From the NCBI GenBank assembly GCA_016711295.1, contig JADJTE010000017.1, positions 1-64,000 on the forward strand: DNA of 64,000 nt, given 5' to 3'. The translations under genes were made by a program, and so were the position numbers. A model generated the notes under the pieces. That model was not told the origin of the DNA. It saw only the letters and a program-made list of their open reading frames with translations, and did not search any database. This document shows positions 23,701-32,594 of this stretch, piece by piece (within the stretch, counting starts at the first letter, position 1; every line of letters starts with the position of its first letter). This DNA is from Sphingobacteriales bacterium. GTDB lineage: Bacteria; Bacteroidota; Bacteroidia; Chitinophagales; UBA2359.

Positions 23701-26032
23701 AATCCTGTGCCCGAGCATTCACCGACCCATTAAAAGGCAGACTACAAGAGGTATTGGGGGTTGCGCTGGCACTTGCACTCACGGGCGTATTATTGTTGAT
23801 AGTGGCGGTAGCAGTAGCAGAACAAGCACCTTGCGTAACGGTAACGGTATAAGTGCCGCCTGCAACATTGCTTAGATTTTGGGTGGTTGCGCCGTTGCTC
23901 CACGTATATGTAGGTGTTCCTGCAAAACCCGATGTACTGACGTTGATAGAGCCGTTAAACGGTGCGCTACAAGCCGTATTGGGCGTAGGTGTTGCAGAGG
24001 CACTCACCGCGGCATTGTTGGCAACTACCGCCGCAGCCGTAGCTGTGCAGCCCGCCCCTTGCGAAATAGTCACGGAATAAGTGCCGTTGGCTACATTAGA
24101 TAGGTTTTGGGTGGTTGCGCCGTTGCTCCATGCGTAGGTCAGTGGTGGGCTGGCGGCGAAGCCAGTAGTACTTGTACTCACACTGCCATTATAGGGTGCA
24201 GCACAAGCCGTATTGGGGCTGGGCGTGGCATTGGCAGTAACGGCAGAATTATTAGCGACCGTAGCGGTTGCTGTTACATTGCAGGAGCCTTGCGTAACGG
24301 TGACGGTATAGGTGCCTGCTGCTACATTGTTGAGGTTTTGGGTTGTTGCGCCATTGCTCCACGCATAAGTAGGCGTAGGGCTGGCGGCAAAGTTGGTTGT
24401 TGTTACGACAACACTACCATTGAACGGCGCAGCGCAAGCCGTATTAGGGCTGGGTGTAGCATTAGCGGTAGGAGGATTAGACGGAGCTACCGTGATGCTC
24501 GCCGTAGCTTGGCAGTTGGCGGCATTGGTGACAGTGACGGTATAGGTGCCCGATGAATTGATATTGACCGTAGGCGTACCCTGCCCCGACGCAATATTGG
24601 CTCCTGGTGCCCATACATAAGTATAAGCCCCTGGTGGCGACACAGTTACACTAAGCGGCACAGTAACTGAAGTACAACTAAAAGGCTGCGTTTGGGTGAT
24701 ATTGGCTGTTATATTACTGGTGATATTGACCGTCACATCATCGGTGACGGTAACGGTTGTTCCGTCACACTTGGTATATACAGCTCGCACCTGATAAGTA
24801 GTTGTGACAGTTGGGCATACTTGCAGGGTTGGACCCGTACCTAAGAGCGTAGCCCCCTGATACCACGATAGCGTATAAGTAGCTGTTCCCGCGGGTACAA
24901 AACGCTTGCCGTCGTTGGTTACTGACCATTGTGTAGGATAATTGCGCCCTGGTACTACGGTGGCAATTGAGCCGTTCTGATTTTCGATGCCGTGCATGGC
25001 TTCGCCACTATTCCAAGATGCACAGGTGGGCTTATTTGCTATATGTGTTTCTATGACATTGGTTGTTTCATATAATATAATTTGTTGGGCTGCCAGCATA
25101 CTATTGCACGAAAACATAGGTATATTGTTCCAAGCTATTTTGAGCCGCCTACAGGGGGCACTACCCGTTACTTCGTACTTTATCCTATCGGGATTGAAGC
25201 CCACAGATGGGTCTATATCGTGATAAGGGGCACATATTTGATTCACGTGGTCGGCAGGGTCGGGTAGGGGCGTAGTAGTTGCCCAAATATTATATTGATT
25301 GGCATAAGCTGTATTAAACGAGATACAGCCGTTTGCACCTACGACAATTTGGTTGTAGGTCTGCCCATAATAACAAAAATTAAAGCCTATGCTGAGTACA
25401 CCCGACCAAATGTCATCGGTATCGACCAATTGATTCGAACCCGTTGTATAGGACATCGGCGCATAAGGTATATTGACTACTGTATAGGACTGCGTGCCAC
25501 CCGACGAGGCTGCCGTAGCCGAAAGCGTTACACACTGCCCACTACACGAATTGACATCAGGTCCTGCATTGACCGAAGGACAAGCGGGTGTGGAGGCATC
25601 GGGCGCACAATTCGTACAGCTAATATTGGCACTCCAACCGCTGCTGACATTGGCACCGTCGCTCACAAACCGAAAGGTGAGGCAGCCTGTTGAGGATACG
25701 ATAGAACCGGGCACGGCTGCGTTCGTTAAGATGCTTGATGCGGGTGCGGAGGTGCTATTGCCGTCATAGACATACAAATAATCGGCTCCACTGCCCGCAT
25801 CATCTAAGTTAAAGCTCGTAAAGTTCACGGCTATACATTGCCCTGGCGTGGAGGAGCATATTGTGCCCGTAATATTCTGGCTATTGCCGTAGTTGCCCGC
25901 GCCACCTGGGTCTTGGAAAGTACCGCTACACATATTTTGTGTGCCATTCGCCAAATTCCAGTTTTGGGCTTGTAATGTGGTGGTGAGGCAGCCTACTGCC
26001 CAGAAAAACAATAAAAGTAAATTTTTTTTCAT
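14800..26032 (-). CDS. Giant repeat adhesin with CUB-like domain and T9SS type B sorting domain (two frameshifts)
   Basis: A complete secreted protein of about 3,740 residues once two indels are bridged. It starts with a signal peptide (MKKNLLLLFFWAVGCLTTTLQAQ). Residues about 30-140 form a CUB-like domain (CSGTFQDPGG, DYLYVYDGNS, LTFRFVSDG). Residues about 165-390 look like a nidogen-type or beta-sandwich domain (IGFNFCYYGQTYNQIVVGANG, shortened here). SprB repeats follow, then about twenty repeats of roughly 80 residues with the pattern STTLDAG...YxWSxG...GTYxVTVTDxNGCTG, and a sorting domain ending KGNVTLVR. Frame breaks lie near 23715 and at 16085, where GG stands for an expected GGG. It is convergent with adhesin 1 across the helicase gene, with the same kind of ending but a different repeat mix. 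Surface adhesion or gliding is inferred; the ligand is unknown. Confidence 0.87.
15880..24470 (-). repeat. Divergent repeat stalk of adhesin 2
   Basis: The 24.5-22.3 kb part holds SprB-type units (TPNTAC..PFNGSV, YTWSNGATTQNLSNV). From about 21 kb to 15.9 kb the units are PKD-like, each with one IC/FC motif, an LDAG motif, a YxWS motif and TVTDxNGC. Unlike the 738-bp repeats of adhesin 1 these units have diverged strongly, so they are older or under different selection. Confidence 0.8.
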
Positions 26033-26311
26033 GCTTACGATACAATGAATAGAGTTGTAGAAAGGGCATTATTTTGCGTCAAATGTCGTGATAAAAACGG
26101 AAGCAAACAAGTGTTTGGTAAAATGTCGTACCTTTTAAGCAATCTTAACGTTATTTTATACCTAAAAGCGGCTTTTGGCATGAATAGAAATGTTTTTTTA
26201 CAAAAAAATGACATGCTTTATTGAAAAATATGTAGCCGTTATTTGCAATGTTGGATATAATTTTTGATAATTAATTTGTATGAATTTATAATTATGTGAT
26301 AATGTAATTAT

Positions 26312-27040
26312 TTATTTCCTAAAAGGTAAGCCCTCCTTACGATACAATACGGGCATTGAGGGGCTGGCATCGAGTTCGAGAGCTGTAACCATCAAATTGA
26401 GGTAGTATGCACCATCTTTGACGTGATTGGGTACGTAGATTAGCTCCGTAATGGTGCTGTGCAGGCGAGTATGGTGCGGATATTGCCAAAATGCCTTATG
26501 CGCCAGCAATTTGCCGCCGTCCTCTTCTCTATCGACCGAAGGCAGGTCTATCAGCAGATGGGCAATGCCTTGGTGGGCTATCCATTCGGCGGCTTGGTGG
26601 TGCAGGTAGGGCGGATTAGCTCCCGAATAGTTGCTATACATTTTTAGGTCATCGTTGGGCAGGGTGCGTATGATGAGTGCTTCGGGCGCGGGTAGCGGTA
26701 CGAGGTCTTGCAATTGCTCGGCGGTGATAATGCGGCCGCCATTGTCGGTGGCTAGTGGATAAACGCTAATGAGCTGCGCCGCAAACCAATAGCGTTGCAA
26801 GCATTGAGGCAATGTATATGGCTCGGTGGCTATGTGCCCCACACATTCGGTATGTGTCCCATTGCCATGCGGATTTAGGCGCACATTCTTAAAATTGACT
26901 ACTCCACCCAAGCGCGTATCGCCCACAAAATTACCCGCCCTGACGGGTTCTATCTCTACCAAGGGGGCGTAAAAGGCATTGACATTGCGCAAGCCCTCGC
27001 GCAGGGGTAGGGCAATTATGATGGGATCCTGTGGCTGCAT
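26312..27040 (-). CDS. Cyclase-family (kynurenine formamidase-like) metal hydrolase
   Basis: A 242-residue protein with the signature HGNGTHTECVGH, which corresponds to the metal-binding HxGTHxDxxxH of the cyclase/kynurenine formamidase family (PF04199). Members hydrolyse amide or ester bonds; the substrate is unknown here because no tryptophan-degradation genes are nearby. Start choice: the frame is open further upstream, but a -7 promoter box ends only five bases before an in-frame ATG at 27079. The ATG at 27040 (MQPQDP), about 35 bases into the predicted transcript, is therefore preferred. It follows the 279-bp A/T-rich spacer in front of adhesin 2. Confidence 0.8.
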   Translation of the reverse strand: MQPQDPIIIALPLREGLRNVNAFYAPLVEIEPVRAGNFVGDTRLGGVVNFKNVRLNPHGNGTHTECVGHIATEPYTLPQCLQRYWFAAQLISVYPLATDNGGRIITAEQLQDLVPLPAPEALIIRTLPNDDLKMYSNYSGANPPYLHHQAAEWIAHQGIAHLLIDLPSVDREEDGGKLLAHKAFWQYPHHTRLHSTITELIYVPNHVKDGAYYLNLMVTALELDASPSMPVLYRKEGLPFRK

Positions 27041-27083
27041 GGTTTTGTTCGGCAATCCGCAATTTGATGAGGCGGACATGCGG

Positions 27084-27111
27084 CAAAGATAGGATTTTTT
27101 TTTTGTGCCAA
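27084..27111 (-). promoter_or_regulatory. Promoter of the cyclase-family gene
   Basis: On the minus strand this reads TTG-N17-TATCTTTG, which matches the Bacteroidota promoter pattern (-33 TTG, -7 TAnnTTTG). The spacer includes a run of ten A. The -7 box decides the start codon of the gene. The stretch 27112-27367 between this and the adk promoter shows no other feature. Confidence 0.7.
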
Positions 27112-27367
27112 TTATAGGCAAACGATTTAAAAAAAATCAGATATAGTAGGATATTTGGATGAATTTGTATAATTCGTGGCAAATTTTTTACATTTTATTT
27201 TTAATAATTTATTTGTCTATAAATAGAAACCGCACAGTTAGCAGCATTATTATTCCCTATTCAAAAATTGTGGCGATGCGATACGCCATTCATTGCCTAA
27301 ATAAGGTTCATCGCCTCTGTTGGCACAAAAAAACCACAAAAATCAGCGAATTTTCGCTCCTTTTTCG

Positions 27368-27375
27368 TACCTTTG
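27368..27375 (+). promoter_or_regulatory. -7 box of the adk promoter
   Basis: TACCTTTG fits TAnnTTTG and lies 65 bases before the adk ATG. No clear -33 TTG is present at the usual distance. Confidence 0.55.
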
Positions 27376-27440
27376 CGGCTTACTTTTTCAAATCTCGATA
27401 GGTGCGGGCACACCCACCTATACGCACATAGCCAAGCATT

Positions 27441-28019
27441 ATGCTAAATATCATACTTTTTGGTCCTCCGGGCAGCGGAAAAGGTACGCAAGCTGCCATC
27501 TTAAAAGAGAAATACGGTTTAGAGCATATCTCTACCGGCGATCTGCTGCGCGAAGAGCGCACCCAAAAAACACCTTTGGGTCTGGAAGCACAACGATTTA
27601 TGGAGCAGGGTTTATTAGTGCCCGATGCCGTAGTTATTGGTATGATTGGCAACAAGTTAGACGAAAAATTAGCCCAAGTCAATGGTTTTATCTTCGACGG
27701 GTTTCCGCGCACCGTAGCGCAAGCCCAAGCATTAGACCAACTATTGGCTGACAAACATACTGCTATCAAAGGCGTATTAGCCCTGCAAGTAAGCGAAGAC
27801 GAATTGCTCAAACGCTTACTACAACGCGGCTTGACATCAGGGCGCGAAGACGACCGCGATGCCGAAGTTATTCGCAAACGCATTAGCGTATACAACAACT
27901 CGACCATTCCCGTATTAGACCATTATGGGGCTATGGGCAAATCGCTCTGCGTCAATGGCGAGGGTAGCATAGAAGACATCAGTTCTGCCTTATCCCATGC
28001 TATCAATAGTTTGGGATAG
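27441..28019 (+). CDS. adk: Adenylate kinase
   Basis: Catalyses ATP + AMP = 2 ADP in the cytoplasm. The 192-residue protein has the P-loop GPPGSGKGTQ at residues 8-17, the AMP-binding HISTGDLLREE, FDGFPRT, and a short LID (RGLTSGREDDRDAEVIRKR). There is no zinc-binding insert, so this is the short form common in Bacteroidota. The ATG at 27441 begins directly with the usual MLNIILFG. It is intact and converges on the glycosyltransferase gene with a gap of 36 bases. Confidence 0.97.
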   Translation: MLNIILFGPPGSGKGTQAAILKEKYGLEHISTGDLLREERTQKTPLGLEAQRFMEQGLLVPDAVVIGMIGNKLDEKLAQVNGFIFDGFPRTVAQAQALDQLLADKHTAIKGVLALQVSEDELLKRLLQRGLTSGREDDRDAEVIRKRISVYNNSTIPVLDHYGAMGKSLCVNGEGSIEDISSALSHAINSLG

Positions 28020-28055
28020 CCCATGCTGTCTCCATTCATCTGCTTTTGTCTCTAA

Positions 28056-29623
28056 TCAAGGATTTGAAAGGGTTTGTTTTCTCTTGTACAAAACAACACG
28101 CGCATAAGCACATTCAAATTGCCGCTCCGTCTCGAAATACTCCTCAATGCGCAGTAGGTTTTGAGGGCTGAACTCGTTGCTGATATTCGTATAAGCAATA
28201 TAAGGAAAGTCGCGCAGAGGGCGTTTTATTTTGTCGGTAAAATGTAGTGTATCGTCGGTCAGATAGACAAATTTAGATGCGCTAAACAACGGAAATGCCG
28301 AGCCTACCTCGGCGTAGGGCAATTGCTTGGCTCTTGCGTAGTCAAATAGTTGGCGTTGGGCAGAAAAATAGGGCAGATAGGCTAAGGTCGTATCCCAACT
28401 ATTAGAAATGGGGTATGGATAAATCCAAGCATGACCACTCAATAATATTGCTGTCAAACCCGCAGCTATGCGCCGCCGACCACCTAAGTACCAAAATTCC
28501 GATACTGGCGATTGGGTAGCGGGCGATTGTACCCAACAACGCAATACCCACAGTTGGAACAACAAAAAATAGCTCAAAAAATAGCGCGTCATAATGGGAT
28601 TATTGCGCAATACTACGATACCTACGTACAAGAACCAAGGTACAAATAGCCATATAAGCCACTGCTTGTCTGTAGCCGACCAAACACCCGCTAACCTGCC
28701 CTTCCGCTGCATTTGTATCAATACATAGCCCAACAAGAGCCAAAATGCCACCCGCCCTTGGTCGAGGGTGCGCCAAACTACGATCGCAACATGCCAAAAC
28801 GCCTGCCCTATCGTAGCTGATTCGTAATAGTGGTTATCGGGTGCCGTAGCCCAAGCCGACTGTGGGTTGTGTACCCAAAAACCTGTTTGCGTATAGTGGT
28901 AATTATACCACCCAATTGCCAACAATAAAACCCCTGACATACCCCAAGCAGCTAAGGTTGCCAAACCCCTGCCTTCTTCTAAGGCGACTAAGAAGCGTGC
29001 TGCCCAAGGCGGCGTAGCTCTCTGCAAGACTCCACTACGCCATAACTGCGCTGCATACAAGACAAGTTGCCAAAGGCAGGCCGTAGCCAACAGCAATACC
29101 GAAGCAATGATGCCGCGCAGACTGACGGCGCACATCAAGCCTACCGCCAATGCCAATACGCCGCGCCTGCGCTGCAACAAAGCCCAGATTGCCCAAAGAT
29201 GCCCCGCAACGAGTGGCAAATCGATAGCACCCATGACCGATTGCGCCAATACAGCAGGTTCGATAGCCAGCAACAACAAGGCAAACCACCAAATAGCACG
29301 CGGCAATAATAGGCGCACTAACGCAAAATAAGCCCAAGCCATGAGGCACATAAATGGCAATGCGGCAAGGTGCGACACCCACAAAGACCGCCCTAATACT
29401 TTCCACCATAGCGATACATATAGCGGGTAAAATGGCGGATGTCCGCTGTCTAAGGCATTGGGCAAGATGAGATTGCCAAGCCCGTGTTCGTAATAATGAT
29501 GCGCAATTTTGGACACCAATAATACATTATCCCAAAAAATGGTATACCCGCCGACAAAATAGTTAGGCAGAGACAAAAGGCAGCGATGGCAATATGATAA
29601 GGCGCGTAGCTATGTGTGGGCAT
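28056..29623 (-). CDS. GT-C fold membrane glycosyltransferase (PMT/ArnT-like), frameshifted near the start
   Basis: A multi-spanning membrane protein of about 522 residues, with many hydrophobic helices across the first 420 residues and a soluble C-terminus. Early residues include FWDN and DSGHPPFYP, the kind of acidic loop that holds the catalytic aspartate in dolichyl-phosphate-mannose and ArnT-type transferases. These use a polyprenyl-phosphate sugar at the outer face of the inner membrane; the acceptor is unknown. The long frame only opens with a TTG at 29576. An upstream ATG at 29623 gives MPTHSYAPYHIAIAAF and continues naturally if one T is added to a run (plus-strand AAAA at 29575-29578), so I start there. 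It is divergent from tpiA. Confidence 0.75.
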
Positions 29624-29644
29624 AATTAAAAAGCGACAAAAACC

Positions 29645-29652
29645 CAAATATA
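29645..29652 (-). promoter_or_regulatory. -7 box for the glycosyltransferase
   Basis: The minus strand reads TATATTTG, matching TAnnTTTG, 21 bases upstream of the ATG at 29623. No convincing -33 box is visible. It is back to back with the tpiA promoter. Confidence 0.45.
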
Positions 29653-29679
29653 CGCCATATAAGGCAAAATCAGGGTTTA

Positions 29680-29710
29680 TTTGGGCAAATCCAGCAAAAG
29701 GCTATCTTTG
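29680..29710 (+). promoter_or_regulatory. tpiA promoter
   Basis: TTTG-N19-TATCTTTG is a full match to the Bacteroidota consensus spacing. It predicts a leader of about 60 bases before the tpiA ATG. Confidence 0.8.
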
Positions 29711-29776
29711 CCCCCGCATTGATAGGTATGCCTTATCGCCCCACCACAGCCAATCCACTAAATTCATTCTATCAAC

Positions 29777-30553
29777 ATGACGCGCCAAAAAATAGTAGCA
29801 GGCAATTGGAAAATGAACAAAACATTGCTCGAAGCCACCCAATTGACCGTAGAACTACACGAAGCCTTGGGCGAAACTTCCCTGCCGCCCCACCTACAAG
29901 TGGTATTGTGCCCGCCCGCACTCTACCTCGAAAAAATCAAGAGTTTGCTCACGCTACTCCATGCCGACCACCTCGCCGTAGGGGCGCAAAACTGCCACCA
30001 AGCCGCTAACGGGGCTTATACGGGCGAAATAGCTGCCGATATGATTGCGTCCGTAGGTGCCCAATACGTCATCATAGGACACTCTGAACGCCGCGCCTAC
30101 TATGCCGAAACCAACGACCTCCTGCGCGATAAAACCACCGCCGTTCTGAAAGCAGGTCTGCGCGTCATTTTTTGCTGTGGTGAAAACCTCGACGAGCGCG
30201 AAGCCAACCGCCACACACAAGTAGTAGCCCAGCAATTACGCGAAAGTCTATTCGACCTCGAAGCGGCACAATGGCAGCATATCGCAATAGCCTACGAACC
30301 TGTATGGGCAATAGGTACAGGCAAAACCGCCAGCCCCGACCAAGCACAAGCCATGCACCAATTTATCCGCCAACTTATAGGCGAACAATACGGCAAGGCT
30401 GTCGCCGAACAAACAACCCTTTTATATGGCGGCAGTTGCAACGCTGCTAATGCCGACGAGCTATTCGCCTGTCCCGACATAGACGGCGGATTGATAGGCG
30501 GCGCGTCGCTCAAAGCCAAAGATTTCAGTACTATCATCAGGGCAATGAAATAA
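29777..30553 (+). CDS. tpiA: Triose-phosphate isomerase
   Basis: Interconverts dihydroxyacetone phosphate and glyceraldehyde 3-phosphate in glycolysis. The protein has 258 residues. Seen: the N-terminal GNWKMNK with the catalytic lysine, GHSERR with the catalytic histidine, AYEPVWAIGTGK with the catalytic glutamate and flexible loop 6, and the phosphate-binding YGGSCN and GLIGGASL. It is intact and of normal length for the family. The start follows a consensus promoter at 29680-29710. Confidence 0.97.
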   Translation: MTRQKIVAGNWKMNKTLLEATQLTVELHEALGETSLPPHLQVVLCPPALYLEKIKSLLTLLHADHLAVGAQNCHQAANGAYTGEIAADMIASVGAQYVIIGHSERRAYYAETNDLLRDKTTAVLKAGLRVIFCCGENLDEREANRHTQVVAQQLRESLFDLEAAQWQHIAIAYEPVWAIGTGKTASPDQAQAMHQFIRQLIGEQYGKAVAEQTTLLYGGSCNAANADELFACPDIDGGLIGGASLKAKDFSTIIRAMK

Positions 30554-30584
30554 TTTAGGGTGTCTATAATCCACCAAATATCAA

Positions 30585-30620
30585 ACGTCCTGCTTTGAGC
30601 GATGGCTCAAAACAGGACGT
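30585..30620. terminator. Long hairpin between convergent tpiA and esterase genes
   Basis: acgtcctg and caggacgt, then tttgagc and gctcaaa, form a 16-position stem with one mismatch and a four-base loop. No T-run follows directly, but an A/T hairpin (gttttttag/aaaaaaac) at about 30642-30659 does. Together they probably end transcription from both sides. Confidence 0.55.
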
Positions 30621-30663
30621 AGTTAATTCCAGAAAATCGACTGTTTTTTAGAAAAAAACGGTT

Positions 30664-31374
30664 TTACCATTTTATTTGGGCTACATAATCGGGCAGCATT
30701 TGTCGCCAAATAGGCCAATCGTGGTTGGCATTGGGGCGGTCGTCAAGCCAATGGGCAATATTCTTTTGGCGCAGAATATCCGATAAATTATAGTTGGCAT
30801 CGCGGCACATGTCAAATTCTGATGTACCTAATACAATACCCATCTCGTACAAAGCGGGGTGTTGCAAATGGGGTAAATAATCGGGTGGATTGTTGAAATA
30901 GACCGAATCGTCGTAAAAACCTGCCACACGCGACCTAATGTCAAACGCACCGCCCATATTGAACAAATAACCCACCATTTCGGGGTGGCGAAACGCAAAA
31001 TTAGTGGCATGGTATGCACCAAAACTACACCCGCCTACCCCGATTTTGCCGGTTGGCGATTGCTGCAATAATTGGGGCATAATTTCTTCGAGTATCATTT
31101 TTTCGTACTGCAAATGATTCTGGACGCGCTGCGCGGGAGCAATGCGGTTGTTATACCAACTTTCTTCGTCAATGCCATCGGGACAGTATATTTTTATTCT
31201 GCCTTCGTCGATGAAATGTGCTACTGACTCAATGAGCTTAAAATCTCTGTTTTGATAGTGTCGCCCCATCGAAGTGGGGTATAGCAAAAGAGGCAGACCC
31301 GCGTGCCCAAATATGAGCATATCGAAATTGCGCCCCAGATTAGGCGAATGCCATTGTACGTGTTGTTCGTTCAT
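30664..31374 (-). CDS. Putative alpha/beta-hydrolase esterase
   Basis: A 236-residue cytoplasmic protein of the esterase D-like family (PF00756 type). The nucleophile elbow is GVGGCSFGAYHA with the serine in GCSFG. A late NHDWPIW supplies the likely catalytic histidine, and an acid lies in the segment around EFDMCRD. No signal peptide is present. Members of this group cleave carboxylic esters such as siderophore esters or short acyl groups; the substrate cannot be told from the sequence. It is divergent from the SUI1 gene, with -7 boxes for both in the 31375-31480 gap. Confidence 0.8.
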   Translation of the reverse strand: MNEQHVQWHSPNLGRNFDMLIFGHAGLPLLLYPTSMGRHYQNRDFKLIESVAHFIDEGRIKIYCPDGIDEESWYNNRIAPAQRVQNHLQYEKMILEEIMPQLLQQSPTGKIGVGGCSFGAYHATNFAFRHPEMVGYLFNMGGAFDIRSRVAGFYDDSVYFNNPPDYLPHLQHPALYEMGIVLGTSEFDMCRDANYNLSDILRQKNIAHWLDDRPNANHDWPIWRQMLPDYVAQIKW

Positions 31375-31408
31375 ATTAGTTTAGAGGTGTGTGACAAAAA
31401 ATATGGCG

Positions 31409-31416
31409 CAAAGATA
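31409..31416 (-). promoter_or_regulatory. -7 box for the esterase gene
   Basis: The minus strand reads TATCTTTG, 34 bases before the ATG. No -33 TTG is seen at the usual distance. Confidence 0.55.
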
Positions 31417-31447
31417 GGCATAAATGACCGTCTTTTGCGTTATTTTG

Positions 31448-31455
31448 TACTTTTG
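31448..31455 (+). promoter_or_regulatory. -7 box for the SUI1 gene
   Basis: TACTTTTG matches TAnnTTTG on the plus strand. The nearest upstream TTTG is only 10 bases away, so the -33 element is unclear. It places the transcript start near 31462, before any possible start codon of the SUI1 gene. Confidence 0.45.
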
Positions 31456-31481
31456 CGTGTTTAATCTGCTAAGATTTCCTC

Positions 31482-31829
31482 GTATCTAAAAAACACGATA
31501 GAAGAATAGGTATCGTCTATTCGACCGACCCCGACTTTGAGTACGAAACCGACCAAGACCAAACACCCGCAACAACGCTAGCACCTAAGCAGCAAAAGTT
31601 GCGCGTGCTGCTCGACCGCAAACAACGCGGCGGAAAAACTGTTACCCTCGTGCAAGGCTTCGTGGGCACTGACGAAGACCTCAAAAGCCTCGAAAAACTT
31701 CTTAAAAACAAATGTGGCGTAGGCGGCTCGTCCAAAGATGGCGAGATTATCATACAAGGCGACCGCAAAACCCAAATAGCCGCCTTGCTGCAAGAAATGG
31801 GCTACAAAACGGTGATGAGTGGCGGATAA
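31482..31829 (+). CDS. SUI1/eIF1-like translation factor (YciH family), start codon unclear
   Basis: A small protein of roughly 110-116 residues related to eukaryotic eIF1 and bacterial YciH, which influence start-site selection on the ribosome. The conserved core is VLLDRKQRGGKTVTLVQGF, KSLEKLLKNKCGVGGSSKDG and IIIQGDR. The family-typical N-terminal YSTDPDFEYE is encoded at 31518-31547, well upstream of the TTG at 31599. The frame is open from 31473 but holds no ATG, GTG or TTG before that motif. The start given here (GTA before SKKHDRR) is therefore a placeholder: either a non-AUG codon is used or bases are missing. It probably leads an operon with the next two genes. Confidence 0.75.
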   Translation, partial: VSKKHDRRIGIVYSTDPDFEYETDQDQTPATTLAPKQQKLRVLLDRKQRGGKTVTLVQGFVGTDEDLKSLEKLLKNKCGVGGSSKDGEIIIQGDRKTQIAALLQEMGYKTVMSGG

Positions 31830-31890
31830 CCCGCCCCTCCATTCCCATGACTTTTATTGTATGACCTCGACCTAAAAATTTGCCCGTTTT

Positions 31891-32532
31891 ATGCCTCAGC
31901 GTTCTATCTGGTATAGCCTTTTTTATCAAAAATGCCCGCGTTGTCGCGAAGGCGATTTGTGGCGCAGTTCGCTGCTACCGCGTTTTCGGGTGTATGATAT
32001 GTACGAAACCTGCCCAAGTTGTAAGGTTTATTACGAAAGCGAGCCGCAAGTATGGTATGGTGCTATGATAGTTGCCTATATCGTCAGTTCGTTTTTTTTG
32101 TTGCTCACTGCTTATATCGCATTTGGTATATTGGATTTGCCTTCGGCGCAAGGCTACGCGCTCATCTTGTTTGTAGCGGTATTGGGTTTTATGCTCAATG
32201 CTCGGCTGTCGCGTACACTTTGGATACATTATATGATAGCTTATCAGCCCGATATTTTGGCACAACAAGCAGCTATCCGCCAACGCTTGGCAGCAGGCGC
32301 ACAGGTACTTGATGTTCGCCCGCGCAAAGAGTTCGAATCCGAACGCTATGAAGGTTCTATCAATATACCGCTCTACGAACTGACCGACCGCTTGTCCGAG
32401 CTATCGCCCGACCAGCATTATATTGTCGTGTCAAAAACGGGCAATCGCGCTACCCAAGCTATCGATATTTTGCACCAACACCAATATACCAATATCAGTA
32501 ACGGCGGTACTTGGCTTGCTTTGTCCGAATAA
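31891..32532 (+). CDS. DUF983 membrane protein fused to a rhodanese domain lacking the active cysteine
   Basis: A 213-residue protein in two parts. Residues 1-105 match the DUF983 type: a zinc ribbon (CPRC at about 15-18, CPSC at about 46-49) and two membrane helices (about 62-84 and 90-108). Residues about 125-213 are a rhodanese fold (LDVRPRKEFESERYEGSINI, then GGTWLAL). The usual catalytic loop is CxxGxR; here it reads SKTGNR, so serine replaces the sulfur-carrying cysteine and sulfurtransferase activity is unlikely. A membrane-tethered binding or sensing role is inferred. The ATG at 31891 lies 61 bases after the SUI1 stop codon. Confidence 0.78.
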   Translation: MPQRSIWYSLFYQKCPRCREGDLWRSSLLPRFRVYDMYETCPSCKVYYESEPQVWYGAMIVAYIVSSFFLLLTAYIAFGILDLPSAQGYALILFVAVLGFMLNARLSRTLWIHYMIAYQPDILAQQAAIRQRLAAGAQVLDVRPRKEFESERYEGSINIPLYELTDRLSELSPDQHYIVVSKTGNRATQAIDILHQHQYTNISNGGTWLALSE

Positions 32533-32594
32533 GTCGGTCGCTCCGAGTGCTACTCATTTATATACATAGCAGCCGACTGTCTGCAATCTCTACC

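Noticed and set aside
26033..26311. Promoter for adhesin 2
   Set aside because: No TAnnTTTG box was found on the minus strand in this A/T-rich spacer, so no site is claimed.
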